Origin: Cyclobacterium lianum
Lineage (GTDB): Bacteria > Bacteroidota > Bacteroidia > Cytophagales > Cyclobacteriaceae
NCBI RefSeq assembly: GCF_900143075.1
Contig: NZ_FRCY01000001.1
Coordinates: forward strand, 310,001-374,000
Length of the DNA stretch: 64,000 nt
Reading direction: 5' to 3'
In this document: positions 51,941 through 61,810 of the stretch, piece after piece
Layout: each line of letters begins with the position of its first letter
How positions within the stretch are numbered: the stretch's first letter is position 1
Notes under the pieces: model-generated
The model's input: the letters and a program-made list of their open reading frames with translations, nothing else
Told to the model about the DNA's origin: nothing
Databases searched by the model: none
Made by a program: the position numbers and the translations under genes

Positions 51941-52428
51941 GGTGTATGTTGTTGATGGATCAAAGCTACGCAGTACGCAGATACGCCTTCTTCCCGCCCT
52001 ACAAAGCCAAGCCTTTCTGTAGTAGTCGCTTTGATAGAAATTTTGTCTTCGGAGACATGCATTACTTTGGCCAGGCAGGCTTTCATTTCCGGGATGAATG
52101 GATTTATTTTGGGTTGCTGCAGACACAGGGTCACGTCCAGGTTGCCCAATTCATATTTGTCTCTGGCCAGTAATTCCATGACTTGCTGCAGCAATATCTT
52201 GCTGTCAATGCCCTTGTACCGGGGGTCCTGATCCGAAAAGTGATAGCCAATATCCCTGAGATTGGCAGCGCCAAGCAAGGCGTCACAGATCACATGTATG
52301 ACCACATCGGCATCAGAATGCCCCGTCGCTCCTTTGTCATGTGGCACTTTTATTCCTCCCAGCCAGAAAGGAGCTCCCTCTTTGAGCTGATGTACATCAT
52401 ATCCGAATCCAACACGGAAAGCACTCAT
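51937..52428 (-). CDS. ispF: 2-C-methyl-D-erythritol 2,4-cyclodiphosphate synthase
   Basis: 163 residues. MEP-pathway enzyme that makes the cyclic diphosphate precursor of isoprenoids. FRVGFGYDVHQL gives the Asp/His zinc ligands at residues 10 and 12, GHSDADVVIHVICDALLGA the second zinc His and the family signature, and KATTTERLGFVGREEGV the CDP-binding loop. It heads the ispF-mnmD-lipoprotein operon, overlapping mnmD by four bases. Confidence 0.97.
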   Translation of the reverse strand: MSAFRVGFGYDVHQLKEGAPFWLGGIKVPHDKGATGHSDADVVIHVICDALLGAANLRDIGYHFSDQDPRYKGIDSKILLQQVMELLARDKYELGNLDVTLCLQQPKINPFIPEMKACLAKVMHVSEDKISIKATTTERLGFVGREEGVSAYCVALIHQQHTP

Positions 52429-52466
52429 ATTTGTTGTTTTTTGTGTGTGTTTTATACCAATGCCTG

Positions 52467-53705
52467 TTATTCCTGCCTTTTGTAATAGACCACAGAGGCA
52501 TTTTCATCCCTAAGGTAGTTATTGGCAGCTTCCTGTATGCGGTCGCCTGAAATCGCCATTTTTATTGCGTATTCCTCATTGATAAGGGATGGATTTCCCA
52601 GGTAGCCGCAATACGCCAACCTCATGGCCCTGCCCAGCAACGAGACTGATTCATAGGTTTTCATCGCTTCCGTCTGGTTTTTGATTTTTTGCAATACCTT
52701 TTCCGGAAAGGTTTCTTGTTTGAATTCATCAAGGACAGCATCCAGTGCTTTTTCTCCATCTTCGGCGGAGATGCCCTGTTCCAGCTTGCCGGTGATCACC
52801 AGTAGCCCGGGATCTATATTGCCCAGGACGTAGGCCTGGCAACTGGCAAAAACCGGACTTCCCTTCACCAGTTTCTGCTCCAGCAGGGCGGACCTGCCAA
52901 AACTCAGGGCATCTGTGATCAGGTCACAGGCCAGGTAGCCCTGCTGTAACCTACCCGGAATGCGGTATACCTTGTACAACGCATCGGTAGGCACTTTCCC
53001 TACTATGGTTTTGCTCCTTTTCTCATTTTGTAATGGTTCCGGCGTCGGCATATTCCGGGAATGCCCCCCTTTTGGGATTTCACCAAACCAATGTGCTACC
53101 TGACCGCGCACGGTCTCAAAATCAACCTTCCCGGCGATGCAAAGCACAGCATTGTCCGGGCTGTAGTGATTTCGGTAGAAATCGATCAGGTCATTTTTTC
53201 CGAATTGCTCAATGTCTTCTATTTTTTCTCCGATGGTGGGCCAACGGTAGGCATGCTTCTCGAAAGCCAGGCTGCGTACGTGATGCATGGCATCTCCATA
53301 GGGTTGATTCAGGTATCTCTGCTTGAACTCTTCGATGACCACCTGCTTCTGCGTTTGGATGTGTTTTTCTTTCAGGCTCAGGTGCAGCATGCGATCTGAT
53401 TCCAGCCACAAGGCTGTTTCCAGATTGACTGCGGGAAGGCTGATATAGTAATTGGTAATGTCTGTATTGGTAAAAGCATTACTTGATCCCCCCGCCCTTT
53501 CTAGTGCGCTGTCAAATCCGGGAATATGCTCAGAACCAGCAAACATGAGGTGCTCAAAATAATGGGCCAGCCCGGTCTTGCCTCCCGTTTCATTTCTGGA
53601 ACCTACCTTGTAGAGCAGGTTTACAACGGCCATTTCGGAGGAGGGGTCTTCATGTACCAACACCTGCAATCCATTGTCTAAAACAAATTCCTTATAGTTG
53701 ATCAT
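52467..53705 (-). CDS. M16-family zinc peptidase
   Basis: 412 residues, about half the size of two-domain M16 enzymes, so it acts as a single subunit. The inverted zinc motif is AHYFEHLMFAGS (HxxEH) at about residue 50, with the distal Glu in the helix IEEFKQRYLNQPYGD region near residue 125. No signal peptide is evident, so it is likely cytoplasmic. Relatives process peptides or presequences. A leaderless-type promoter box (TACTTTTG) lies ten bases before the ATG. It stands alone between ispF and the copper genes. Confidence 0.9.
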   Translation of the reverse strand: MINYKEFVLDNGLQVLVHEDPSSEMAVVNLLYKVGSRNETGGKTGLAHYFEHLMFAGSEHIPGFDSALERAGGSSNAFTNTDITNYYISLPAVNLETALWLESDRMLHLSLKEKHIQTQKQVVIEEFKQRYLNQPYGDAMHHVRSLAFEKHAYRWPTIGEKIEDIEQFGKNDLIDFYRNHYSPDNAVLCIAGKVDFETVRGQVAHWFGEIPKGGHSRNMPTPEPLQNEKRSKTIVGKVPTDALYKVYRIPGRLQQGYLACDLITDALSFGRSALLEQKLVKGSPVFASCQAYVLGNIDPGLLVITGKLEQGISAEDGEKALDAVLDEFKQETFPEKVLQKIKNQTEAMKTYESVSLLGRAMRLAYCGYLGNPSLINEEYAIKMAISGDRIQEAANNYLRDENASVVYYKRQE

Positions 53706-53715
53706 AATACGGGAT

Positions 53716-53723
53716 CAAAAGTA
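53716..53723 (-). promoter_or_regulatory. -7 promoter box of the M16 peptidase gene
   Basis: TACTTTTG on the minus strand, exact TAnnTTTG match, ending ten bases before the ATG. Confidence 0.55.
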
Positions 53724-53753
53724 ATGAATTCCCCTCCTTTTTCCCCTGTTCCA

Positions 53754-53960
53754 TCAAATAGTTTCTCCCTTATAGCCGGATTTTTCCAGGGCCATTTTGA
53801 TGGTTTCTTCCTCGACATCGCCCTGTACGGTAAGGATACGGTCAGGAGATTGCAGGTCTACCTCCCAGCAATCTGCGGGTAGCTGGTCCATAGCCGGTTT
53901 GATACTGGCCACACATGCTGCGCATTTGACATTTGTTTTGAGTTTGACTGTATTTTTCAT
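53754..53960 (-). CDS. Small heavy-metal-associated (CopZ-like) protein
   Basis: 68 residues forming one HMA ferredoxin-like domain. The metal-binding CxxC is in KCAACVASI at residue 13; the Met that normally precedes such motifs (GMxCxxC) is replaced by Val-Lys (NVKCAAC). It follows copA after six bases on the same strand, so it is almost surely a copper chaperone delivering Cu(I) to or from CopA. Its charge pattern is less acidic than Bacillus CopZ. Confidence 0.85.
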   Translation of the reverse strand: MKNTVKLKTNVKCAACVASIKPAMDQLPADCWEVDLQSPDRILTVQGDVEEETIKMALEKSGYKGETI

Positions 53961-53966
53961 ATTACG

Positions 53967-56174
53967 CTATAGGTTTTGTTTTTTAAATTTTAATCTCAGG
54001 CTATTGCTGACTACAGAGACAGAGCTCATCGCCATAGCAGCACCCGCAATCATGGGGTTGAGCAGAAATCCACTGACGGGATACAGTACCCCTGCAGCAA
54101 TCGGGATGCCGATTACATTGTAAAAAAAGGCCCAGAAAAGATTCTGCCGGATTGTCCGGACCACATCTTTGCTTAAATGCAGCAACCTGGGGATATCCAT
54201 CAGGCTGGACTGCATCAATGTGGCTTTGGCGGTCTCCATCGCAACGTCTGACCCGGCACCCATGGCAATGCCCAGGTCTGCCAATACCAGTGCTTCACTG
54301 TCATTGATTCCATCTCCTGCCATTGCCACCACATGGCCCTGTTTTTTGAGATCAACGATGTATTTTCCTTTATCTGAAGGCAGCATCCCGCTCCGAAATT
54401 TTTCGATGCCTACCGCCTTGGCTACTGTGGCGGCAGTTTTTTCCTGATCACCGGTAAGCATGTGTACAGCGATTCCCATCTTTTGTATGGCGGCTATGGC
54501 CTTTGGGGATGTCTCCCGGAGCTGGTCTGCTATGCATACCAGACCCGCCAGCGTCTCTTCTTCAGCCATGAACACCACTATGTTTCCTTCTTCCAATAGT
54601 TTTTCGCCCGCCTGTATCAGCGAAGATCCGGCAGTTATTCCCTCAGATTGTAGCCATTTTAAAGTGCCGATGCGGTAGGTTTTGCCTTGAAAAACAGCAG
54701 CTACACCCTTGCCGGTGGCTGACTGAAAACCTGTCAGTGGCAATTGTACCTCAGGGGCGGAAAAATGCCTGGCGATGGCATTCGCCAGCGGATGTTCACT
54801 CCTCGATTCCAAAGCCTGAAATACCGGCTCAAGCTGGATTTTATCTACACCATCACTCCACAGCACCTCCTTTACTTTTGGCTTGCCTTCGGTAAGGGTG
54901 CCCGTCTTGTCAACGATCAGGATGTCGGTCTTTTTGCCGGTCTCCAGGCTTTCAGCATCCTTTATCAGGATCCCCATAGAGGCAGCTTTGCCTATGCCCA
55001 CCATGACGGCCGTGGGAGTTGCCAGCCCCAACGCGCAGGGACAGGCAATGACAAGCACGGTAATGGCAGAAAGCATGCCCCGCAAGGCAGCATCGTCTAT
55101 GCCACTGAAAGTCCAAACCAGGAAGGTGATGAAGGCCAGTCCCAGGACCGCGGGCACAAAGACCGCAGTGACCTTGTCCACTGTTTTCTGAATCGGAGCC
55201 TTGCTTCCCTGAGCCTGTTTTACTCTGCTAATGATCGAGGCCAGTACGGTATCTGCCGCTGTTGTTGTGGTTTTGAACCGAAAACTCCCCGTCTGGTTAA
55301 TGGTACCGGCAAAGACTTCAGCTCCTTCGGGTTTTTTAACCGGGATGGGTTCACCGGTAAGCATGCTCTCGTCCACAAAAGATTCACCTTCTATGATCAG
55401 GCCATCCAATGGGATCTTCTGACCGGGTTTTACCAGTACCGTTTCTCCTTCTCCCACCTCACTCACCGGGCAGATGATTTCTTTTCCATCCCTGATCAGA
55501 ATCAACTCTGTCGCCTGTAAGCCGATCAGTTTCCTCAACGCTTCTGAGGTGCCGGCTTTGGCGCCGGACTCCAGCATGCGTCCCAGCAGGATAAAAAAGA
55601 TGATCACCGCCGCGGTCTCAAAGTATACATGCGGCTCCAGACCCCGGGCTTGCAGCCATTGTGGAAAAAATGTATTGAAGGTACTGTAGCCATAGGCGAT
55701 TCCGGTGCTGAGTGCAACCAGGGTGTCCATGTTGGCTTTCCCGACCAGGGTCTGCTTGTAGGCATTGATAAAAAAGGATCGGCCAAAAATGAACAGTACC
55801 GGGCTGCTGAGGCCCCACATAATCCAGTTGCCATAGGGAAGATCCATCCAGAACATACCGATGATAAAAACCGGAAAAGACAGGACCCCGGCTGCTATGG
55901 TGTTTCTTCTGAGCTGCCTGTGGGCTTGTTTTTGGAGTTCTTCGGAGCTTTCACCGTCCGCCAAATCCGTCAGCAATTCATACCCAATTTCCTGAATGTT
56001 CTTTTTGGCCTGGCTCAAATCTGCCTGGTCTTGCTCCAGAACAATTGTTGCCGTTTGAGTGGCATAATTTACAGTAGCGGATTTTATTCCGGGTGTAGTC
56101 TGGAGCCTGGATTCTACACTTACTGCACAGGCCGCACAGCTCATTCCCGATACCGGTATTTCAATGGTTTTCAT
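53967..56174 (-). CDS. copA: Copper-exporting P-type ATPase
   Basis: 735 residues from ATG 56174 ([13 protein letters not shown]); the longer frame to 56234 runs into the leader. An N-terminal HMA domain carries [10 protein letters not shown]. About eight transmembrane helices follow. The metal site in helix 6 is [11 protein letters not shown], typical of P1B-1 Cu(I) exporters. Other P-type motifs: MLTGEP (actuator), [10 protein letters not shown] (phosphorylated Asp), SEHPLA (nucleotide-binding His) and [13 protein letters not shown]. It pumps cytosolic Cu(I) out at the cost of ATP. The downstream small HMA gene is its likely partner. Confidence 0.96.
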   Translation of the reverse strand: MKTIEIPVSGMSCAACAVSVESRLQTTPGIKSATVNYATQTATIVLEQDQADLSQAKKNIQEIGYELLTDLADGESSEELQKQAHRQLRRNTIAAGVLSFPVFIIGMFWMDLPYGNWIMWGLSSPVLFIFGRSFFINAYKQTLVGKANMDTLVALSTGIAYGYSTFNTFFPQWLQARGLEPHVYFETAAVIIFFILLGRMLESGAKAGTSEALRKLIGLQATELILIRDGKEIICPVSEVGEGETVLVKPGQKIPLDGLIIEGESFVDESMLTGEPIPVKKPEGAEVFAGTINQTGSFRFKTTTTAADTVLASIISRVKQAQGSKAPIQKTVDKVTAVFVPAVLGLAFITFLVWTFSGIDDAALRGMLSAITVLVIACPCALGLATPTAVMVGIGKAASMGILIKDAESLETGKKTDILIVDKTGTLTEGKPKVKEVLWSDGVDKIQLEPVFQALESRSEHPLANAIARHFSAPEVQLPLTGFQSATGKGVAAVFQGKTYRIGTLKWLQSEGITAGSSLIQAGEKLLEEGNIVVFMAEEETLAGLVCIADQLRETSPKAIAAIQKMGIAVHMLTGDQEKTAATVAKAVGIEKFRSGMLPSDKGKYIVDLKKQGHVVAMAGDGINDSEALVLADLGIAMGAGSDVAMETAKATLMQSSLMDIPRLLHLSKDVVRTIRQNLFWAFFYNVIGIPIAAGVLYPVSGFLLNPMIAGAAMAMSSVSVVSNSLRLKFKKQNL

Positions 56175-56289
56175 TTGTTTGAAATCGTTTAGCGATCGTA
56201 GGATTGTCCCACAATGCACATTTATGCTATTCACATGGAAAATCGTTTGTTTGTGCCAGTCCTTAGTTAAGTGTACCAGCTTTGTTCGT

Positions 56290-56297
56290 CAAAATTA
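56290..56297 (-). promoter_or_regulatory. -7 promoter box of copA
   Basis: TAATTTTG on the minus strand, exact match, about 115 bases before the copA ATG. The long leader between box and start codon leaves room for a copper-responsive site, but none was recognised. Confidence 0.5.
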
Positions 56298-56448
56298 CGG
56301 GGAATAGATACTCACCTGTTATATAATTTTTAAAAAAATGTACAACACGATTTCTGATAAATCGATAAAAATGTTGAACTTTAGCTTTAATATCCTGGTT
56401 TTCGTCCAGGAAAAGCCGCTGAAAAAAGAAGCTTAAATCTCACTTTCC

Positions 56449-58044
56449 ATGCTAAAATCAACCGTAGATCCGGCCTGTACCGGTTTGTTTTCACCTTTAT
56501 TTTTAGACTACATTCAAGACAAGAAATCTCTAAGAAAATTTTATCAGGAATTTCCGAACCTGAAGCATTTCGAAAAGGTCGTTTCAGAAAAAACCTTCAG
56601 TACGGAAAAAAGAGAAACCCTGGTGCAGGTTTTGACCGCGCAATACAGTGGATTTGAAACTTCTGAGGTGAGCAGGAACATTGAAAAACTGCGAAAGGAA
56701 AATACTTTTACGGTGACCACAGGACACCAATTGAACCTGATGACCGGTCCGGCATATTTCATCTACAAGATCGTCTCTACCATCTTGCTGGCCCGCAAAC
56801 TCAAGGAAAATTTCCCCTCCTTTCATTTTGTCCCGATTTACTGGATGGCCAGTGAGGATCATGACTTTGAGGAAATCAATCATTTTCATTTTGATGGCAC
56901 AGAATACCGCTGGGAGTCTGACCAGAGAGGTCCTGTGGGCGAGTTTACGCTGGACGATGGGTTACGGGAATTGATACAGCAATGGGATTTCCTACCCGAT
57001 TTTTTCAGGGAAGCCTATGTGGGCAGTAAATCCCTGAAGGAGGCTGTTAGGAAATATGTACATCACCTGTTTGCCGAGCAGGGGTTGGTGATCCTCGATG
57101 CGAACGACCGGCTCCTCAAATCTTCATTTTTGTCGGTCATACAAGATGACCTGTTTTCTCAAAAGGCCAATGAGCTGATCAATCAGCGTAATGCGGCATT
57201 GGAAGCAGAAGGATACAAAACCCAGGTTTATCCCCGGGAGATCAATTTTTTCTACATGGAGCCAGGCAGACGCGAGCGGCTGATCAATCACCAGGGGATA
57301 TTCAGAACCCATGATGGGGAGAACCAGTGGACCGCAGAGGAAATGTCTCAACTCCTTCAGGATTCTCCCGAGAAATTCAGCCCAAATGTGGTGATGCGTC
57401 CGATATATCAGGAACTGATCCTTCCCAATCTGGCCTACCTGGGCGGGCCCGCCGAGGTGGCCTACTGGTTTCAGTTAAAAGGTGTGTTTGACCACTATCA
57501 GGTTGATTTTCCATTTCTTCTTCCGAGGAATTTTGCGTTGGTGGTTCCGGTGGAAGTACAGCGAAAAATAGACAAATTAAACCTACAGCATCCGGATCTG
57601 TTTTTGCCTATGGATAGGCTGAGAATTGACTATGTTTACAGGCATGCGAAATCGGATATACAACTGATGCAGGAGAAGGAAAAACTGGAAAAATTATTTT
57701 TTTCAGTGGAAGAAAAAGCATCGGATCTGGACAGTACGCTCGTTTATGCCGTGAATGCTGCCCTGAAAAGAACCGAGAAGATCCTGGAACAGGTGGAGGT
57801 CAAATTCAGAAAGGCAGCGGAGCGAAAGCAAGGCGATGCGATCCGACAGATAGCTGCCGTCAAAGAAGCACTTTTTCCGCAGGGAACCTTGCAGGAAAGA
57901 AAGGTCAATTTTCTGGAATTTTATTTGAAAGACAAAAACTTTATCGATCACCTCTACAAAACTTTTGATCCTTTGGATTTTAATTTTATAATTTTGCAGG
58001 AGGATGGAAGAGAAGGAGAGACTAAGAAAGATCTTCAGGTCTAA
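56449..58044 (+). CDS. bshC: Bacillithiol biosynthesis cysteine ligase BshC
   Basis: 531 residues, full length. BshC adds cysteine to GlcN-malate in the last step of bacillithiol, a low-molecular-weight thiol. Signature segments: VTTGHQLNLMTGPAYFIYKI near residue 95, FVPIYWMASEDHDFEEI near 130, and PNVVMRPIYQELILPNLAYLGGPAE-type region (core YLGGPAEVAYW) near 330; a long coiled coil (residues about 410-480) is typical of BshC dimerisation. The 3' end overlaps the next gene by 41 bases in another frame. Confidence 0.96.
   Translation: MLKSTVDPACTGLFSPLFLDYIQDKKSLRKFYQEFPNLKHFEKVVSEKTFSTEKRETLVQVLTAQYSGFETSEVSRNIEKLRKENTFTVTTGHQLNLMTGPAYFIYKIVSTILLARKLKENFPSFHFVPIYWMASEDHDFEEINHFHFDGTEYRWESDQRGPVGEFTLDDGLRELIQQWDFLPDFFREAYVGSKSLKEAVRKYVHHLFAEQGLVILDANDRLLKSSFLSVIQDDLFSQKANELINQRNAALEAEGYKTQVYPREINFFYMEPGRRERLINHQGIFRTHDGENQWTAEEMSQLLQDSPEKFSPNVVMRPIYQELILPNLAYLGGPAEVAYWFQLKGVFDHYQVDFPFLLPRNFALVVPVEVQRKIDKLNLQHPDLFLPMDRLRIDYVYRHAKSDIQLMQEKEKLEKLFFSVEEKASDLDSTLVYAVNAALKRTEKILEQVEVKFRKAAERKQGDAIRQIAAVKEALFPQGTLQERKVNFLEFYLKDKNFIDHLYKTFDPLDFNFIILQEDGREGETKKDLQV
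57989..57996 (+). promoter_or_regulatory. Intragenic -7 promoter box for the cyclo-ligase gene
   Basis: TAATTTTG inside the 3' end of bshC, seven bases before the ATG at 58004. It would give the downstream gene its own, nearly leaderless transcript. Confidence 0.5.
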
Positions 58045-58579
58045 GAGAAAGGCTATCAATGAAAGTGAGCGAATGGCGCTGTCACAGAAAATTGTTGTTC
58101 AGGCCATGCTATTTTTAAGCCAGTACCCTGATCTCCGCCATGTTCATGTATTTTTGCCGATTGATAGATTGCATGAAATCAATACGGTATTGTTGTTGCG
58201 AAAGCTTCTGGATGAAGGGTATCAGGTCTATGGGTCTGTAACGGACAGCCTTGTAAAGAAGATGAGTACTGTAAGGTTAGCGGCAGATACCAGGTTTGAA
58301 GCTGACAAGATGGGGATACCTGTTCCGGTGAAACCGGAATTTACGCCAGACCTGGAAATAGAGCTGGTATTTGTGCCTCTTTTGGCTGTAGATAGCAAAG
58401 GAAACCGGATTGGCTACGGAATGGGTTATTACGACCGGTTTTTGGCAGGCCTGGGGGAAAAGGTAATCAAGGTGGGTTTGTCCTATTTTGAAGCGGAAGC
58501 CAGCTTACCTGTGGATGTGCATGATGTCCCGCTGGATGCCTGTGTGTTTCCTGATGGATTTATAATTTTTAATCAATAA
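58004..58579 (+). CDS. 5-formyltetrahydrofolate cyclo-ligase
   Basis: 191 residues. Converts 5-formyl-THF to 5,10-methenyl-THF with ATP. RKIFRSKRKAINESER is the N-terminal helix, then FLPIDRLHEINT and, near the C-terminus, LLAVDSKGNRIGYGMGYYDRFLA, with the diagnostic GYGMGYYDR at about residue 140. The gene begins 41 bases before the bshC stop in a different frame, an arrangement likely to couple translation. Confidence 0.94.
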   Translation: MEEKERLRKIFRSKRKAINESERMALSQKIVVQAMLFLSQYPDLRHVHVFLPIDRLHEINTVLLLRKLLDEGYQVYGSVTDSLVKKMSTVRLAADTRFEADKMGIPVPVKPEFTPDLEIELVFVPLLAVDSKGNRIGYGMGYYDRFLAGLGEKVIKVGLSYFEAEASLPVDVHDVPLDACVFPDGFIIFNQ

Positions 58580-58590
58580 ACAACAATTTT

Positions 58591-59082
58591 ATGCTAAAAA
58601 AATCGATGATTGCAGTTTTTGCCCTCCTTATCGCATGCTCGCTGATGAATGAGGGTAAGGCCCAGACCTATGCTACCGGAATCGGGTTGAGGGCGGGAGT
58701 AAGCAATGGCTTGACCGTGAAGCATTTTATTCAGGATGATGCGGCTCTGGAGGGTATCCTCCATACCCGATGGAGAGGTTTGGTCATTACCGGGTTGTAC
58801 GAGGTACACAAGAATATCCGTGAAGTCCGTGGTTTGCGTTGGTTCTATGGGGGCGGAGCCCATATTGGCAGCTGGAACAGTGGTAATCCTCCTCCGCCCT
58901 GGGCAGATTCAGGATACAGGGGATCCACAATAGTTGGGATAGATGGGATCATTGGTCTGGATTACAAGTTCGTGGATGCTCCGATCAATTTATCATTGGA
59001 TTATAAGCCAGCCTTCAATATCATCAACGGTGGGGGTTTCTGGGGGGATGAGGTAGCCCTATCCATTCGTTTTACCTTCTAA
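58591..59082 (+). CDS. Small outer-membrane beta-barrel-like protein
   Basis: 163 residues. Signal peptide ending in GKAQT (cleavage after the Ala), then alternating beta-strands (ATGIGLRAGVSNGLTVKHF, ALEGILHTRWRGLVITGLYE) and a C-terminal aromatic (SIRFTF), the usual OmpA/OmpW-like small barrel signature. It starts 11 bases after the cyclo-ligase stop and could be in one transcript. Function unknown. Confidence 0.8.
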   Translation: MLKKSMIAVFALLIACSLMNEGKAQTYATGIGLRAGVSNGLTVKHFIQDDAALEGILHTRWRGLVITGLYEVHKNIREVRGLRWFYGGGAHIGSWNSGNPPPPWADSGYRGSTIVGIDGIIGLDYKFVDAPINLSLDYKPAFNIINGGGFWGDEVALSIRFTF

Positions 59083-59093
59083 TCACCAAGCAT

Positions 59094-59128
59094 AAAAAAA
59101 CCGTTGGAATGCCTCCAACGGTTTTTTT
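59094..59128. terminator. Bidirectional terminator after the outer-membrane protein gene
   Basis: Perfect eight-bp stem (CCGTTGGA with TCCAACGG) with five-base loop, flanked by seven A on the left and seven T on the right. Confidence 0.92.
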
Positions 59129-59551
59129 ATGCTTTCTTTTTTCAAGCTCAGCCTCTGCCCCCAAGCCTCCTACCCCAATTGTGATTTCCCACTCCTATAC
59201 ATTTGATTTCGTCCGGGTTAAACTGCAAAAAGAATGGCTCTATCATCAAAAATAAGTGTTTCAATATATTTGAGTATATAATTTTGTATTTTGAATAAAT
59301 AAAAAAATTATGTACCATAAATGCTGAAAATTTATCGCAAATAGCTTTTTAGGGTATTCTATCTTTTTTATTTTTATGCCTGAAAACCAACCTCTACCAG
59401 ATTATTTGACCTTTGTTTTTCTCAATTGGACGGCCAAAAAACCATCTTCATCGAAAATATTCAAATGACACGACAAGAATGCTGAATTTAGGGGTATCAA
59501 CCAGCAACGGCATTAGAATGGTTTGATAAAAAACATATAACAGCAAAGAAA
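59129..59551 (+). promoter_or_regulatory. AT-rich upstream region of the LruC-domain operon
   Basis: No coding potential. TAATTTTG at 59279-59286 is an exact -7 box, about 265 bases before the lipoprotein ATG, so any transcript from it has a long leader; a closer promoter was not recognised. Confidence 0.45.
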
Positions 59552-59986
59552 ATGAAAAGCAGCAAGAATTTTAGCAGATTGAAATTATTGATCTTTTTTG
59601 GTTTGTTCTCTGGTTTTTTGGCGTCCTGTGAGGACCAGCCCATAGAAGGACCAATTGGGTCAGGCGGTGCTCAGGGCATTGAGTCTCTTCAGGCTTCTGA
59701 GTTTTTTGATTGGAAAACAACCGAGCAGGTAAGGGTACTGGTGTCAGGCCTATCCGCCGATGTAGCTATCAGTCGTACCCTGATTTTGCAGACAGAAAAC
59801 GGGCGTGAATTTTACGCAGGTTTGCAGCACATGGGATCCGATTTTGAGATGGTCTTTGACCTGCCTGCCCATGTCAGGGAAGTGACCATGCTTTACGGCA
59901 ATATCGAAAAGAAGGCGGAGATTGCCGATAATCAGGTGTCTTTTGACTTTATCGTTGACATGGGTGATGAAGATATCCAGCCCTGA
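59552..59986 (+). CDS. Lipoprotein of unknown function upstream of LruC-domain gene
   Basis: 144 residues. Signal peptide with lipobox LASC at about residue 26. The mature part is beta-rich (VRVLVSGLSADVAISRTLILQT, core RTLILQTENGREFYAG) and ends in an acidic tail (DMGDEDIQP). The pattern looks like a small surface-attached immunoglobulin-like or carbohydrate-binding domain; no family name is safe. It precedes the LruC-domain gene by 56 bases and is probably co-transcribed with it. Confidence 0.8.
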   Translation: MKSSKNFSRLKLLIFFGLFSGFLASCEDQPIEGPIGSGGAQGIESLQASEFFDWKTTEQVRVLVSGLSADVAISRTLILQTENGREFYAGLQHMGSDFEMVFDLPAHVREVTMLYGNIEKKAEIADNQVSFDFIVDMGDEDIQP

Positions 59987-60042
59987 TGCAATGATTCATT
60001 CCTCTTTGATCACTTTTCCCAATATTTTTAAATACCGATAAA

Positions 60043-61599
60043 ATGAAAAAAACAGCAATATTTATCTATATCATGGGCTTGACAGCCCTCAGCTCCTTTG
60101 CTCAGGAAAACACCGTTACAATAGATGCAGAATTGGGTGACAGGAACGAATATTTTGCCACTTGCTGGAGCATGGGTGCCGTAACGGTAAGCGATAATGA
60201 AAGCACCCTTATTTCCGGAAGTTATAGTCTGAGAACCAACCAGGTGACCAATGAATCTAATACGGCCACATGGATCAAATCCCCCTGGCTAAAACTGGAA
60301 GCCGGGCAGATCACCTTTAAAACGAGACTTGACGGTGCTGCCGGAGGCAACCGGAGCATTCTGATGCAGGTTGTTTCTTTTGATCCAGAAAATGAATCAA
60401 CAGGAGAAGGCGATATTGCCGAAATCGGTTCTTTCGAGTTTCCTAACCCGATCAACAAACAAACCGAGATACACGAAGTATCAGTAACTGTTCCGCAGAG
60501 CTATATCGGGCAAACGGTCCGGGTATTTATCAGTTTTGTGGGCAGCGGCGGTTCTGCGAGAGTGGGGATGGATGAACTCGTCATTCCGGGAGAGTACGCA
60601 TCAGACCCTTCTGAGGGATGTTTGCCGCTGGCAGAGAAAAATGATACTGACGGAGATGGTATCGCTGACGAAGAAGAATCTTATCCCGAAGACCCGTATA
60701 AAGCTTACAACAACTATCTTCCCGCTACTGGTTTTGGTACCTTGATGTTTGAGGATCTCTGGCCTTCCCGCGGTGATTATGATTTCAATGATCTGGTAGT
60801 TGACTACCGGATGAATAGAATTACCGATGCAAAAGGTGAAGTCGTAGAAGTGGTCATAGAACTTCTGACCAGGGCAGCGGGAGCAGGGTACAGCAATGGC
60901 TTCGGGATAGAGTTTTCCGGGCTGTCTCCCGAAAAAGTAATTCAGGTAAAAGGCCACAAAACGACATCATCCAGCATCCATACCTTTATGGAAAATGGAT
61001 TAGAAGCAGGCAATGAATTCGCGACCATTATTCCTTTTGACGATGTGGATCTGGTACTCACCCATCCTGGTCAGGGTGCTTTGGGTATCAATACCGATCC
61101 CAAGTTTGGATTTGTGGACCTAAAACCTCAGACCATCGTTTTGACGCTGAAAGAAGGTGGAGAGCCGACTGCAGCAGGACCTACCCGCCTTTCCGATCTG
61201 ACGCTGGAAAATTTCAACCCCTTTCTGATCGTAGACCAGACCAGAGGTGTTGAGGTACACTTGCCAGGCAAAAAGCCTACAAAACATGCAGATGCCTCCA
61301 TTTTTGGCACCAAAGAGGACGGAAGCACTGCGGGAGCTGAAAGCTACTACCGCAACAAGGAAAACGGCCTGCCATGGGGCTTGAATGTTCCGGTGAGCAT
61401 TCCTTACCTGGTCAACAAAGTTCCGATTACCAAAGGCTACACTCGCTTCTTTGACTGGGTGATCTCTGGTGGTGAGTCCTACACAGATTGGTATCTCGAC
61501 AACAGTGGCTACCGGAATGTAGAGGTCATGCTGAATGCAAATGTAGAAGGCAATGATATCCCTGTGCCGACAAGGCCCAGGGCCAGGGTACCCAGGTAG
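60043..61599 (+). CDS. LruC-domain secreted protein
   Basis: 518 residues. Cleavable signal peptide ending in SFAQ. Residues about 25-190 form a beta-sandwich (jelly-roll-like). A calcium-type repeat DTDGDGIADEEE (about 200) leads into the LruC domain at residues about 225-480, marked by FEDLWPSRGDYDFNDLVVDYRMN. LruC domains were named for a Leptospira protein and occur in secreted proteins of Bacteroidota. Function is unknown. It ends in a Pro/Arg-rich tail without a visible sorting domain. Confidence 0.85.
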   Translation: MKKTAIFIYIMGLTALSSFAQENTVTIDAELGDRNEYFATCWSMGAVTVSDNESTLISGSYSLRTNQVTNESNTATWIKSPWLKLEAGQITFKTRLDGAAGGNRSILMQVVSFDPENESTGEGDIAEIGSFEFPNPINKQTEIHEVSVTVPQSYIGQTVRVFISFVGSGGSARVGMDELVIPGEYASDPSEGCLPLAEKNDTDGDGIADEEESYPEDPYKAYNNYLPATGFGTLMFEDLWPSRGDYDFNDLVVDYRMNRITDAKGEVVEVVIELLTRAAGAGYSNGFGIEFSGLSPEKVIQVKGHKTTSSSIHTFMENGLEAGNEFATIIPFDDVDLVLTHPGQGALGINTDPKFGFVDLKPQTIVLTLKEGGEPTAAGPTRLSDLTLENFNPFLIVDQTRGVEVHLPGKKPTKHADASIFGTKEDGSTAGAESYYRNKENGLPWGLNVPVSIPYLVNKVPITKGYTRFFDWVISGGESYTDWYLDNSGYRNVEVMLNANVEGNDIPVPTRPRARVPR

Positions 61600-61615
61600 G
61601 GAAGACAGATGAAAG

Positions 61616-61653
61616 AAAGATCGGGCATTGCATTCAGTGCCTGATCTTTTTTT
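61616..61653 (+). terminator. Terminator of the LruC-domain operon
   Basis: Ten-bp stem (AGATCGGGCA with TGCCTGATCT, one G-U) with a ten-base loop and a T-run. Confidence 0.88.
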
Positions 61654-61810
61654 CTGATTTTTTTTGTATCACTGTTAATTAATATGGAGATATACCAAAA
61701 GTGGTTGAGATTATATTTTGATATTTGGTGATAAATGGACTATTTTAGCAGTGCATTTATTTATTTTGTTTTTACCTTGAGAATAACAGCAGGTTTTTAA
61801 TATAAATTTC

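Noticed and set aside
54744-55520. Long plus-strand frame opposite copA
   Set aside because: Antisense shadow of P-type ATPase sequence without any domain of its own.
56449-58579. bshC-cyclo-ligase fusion
   Set aside because: The two frames differ, so the 41-base overlap does not make one protein.
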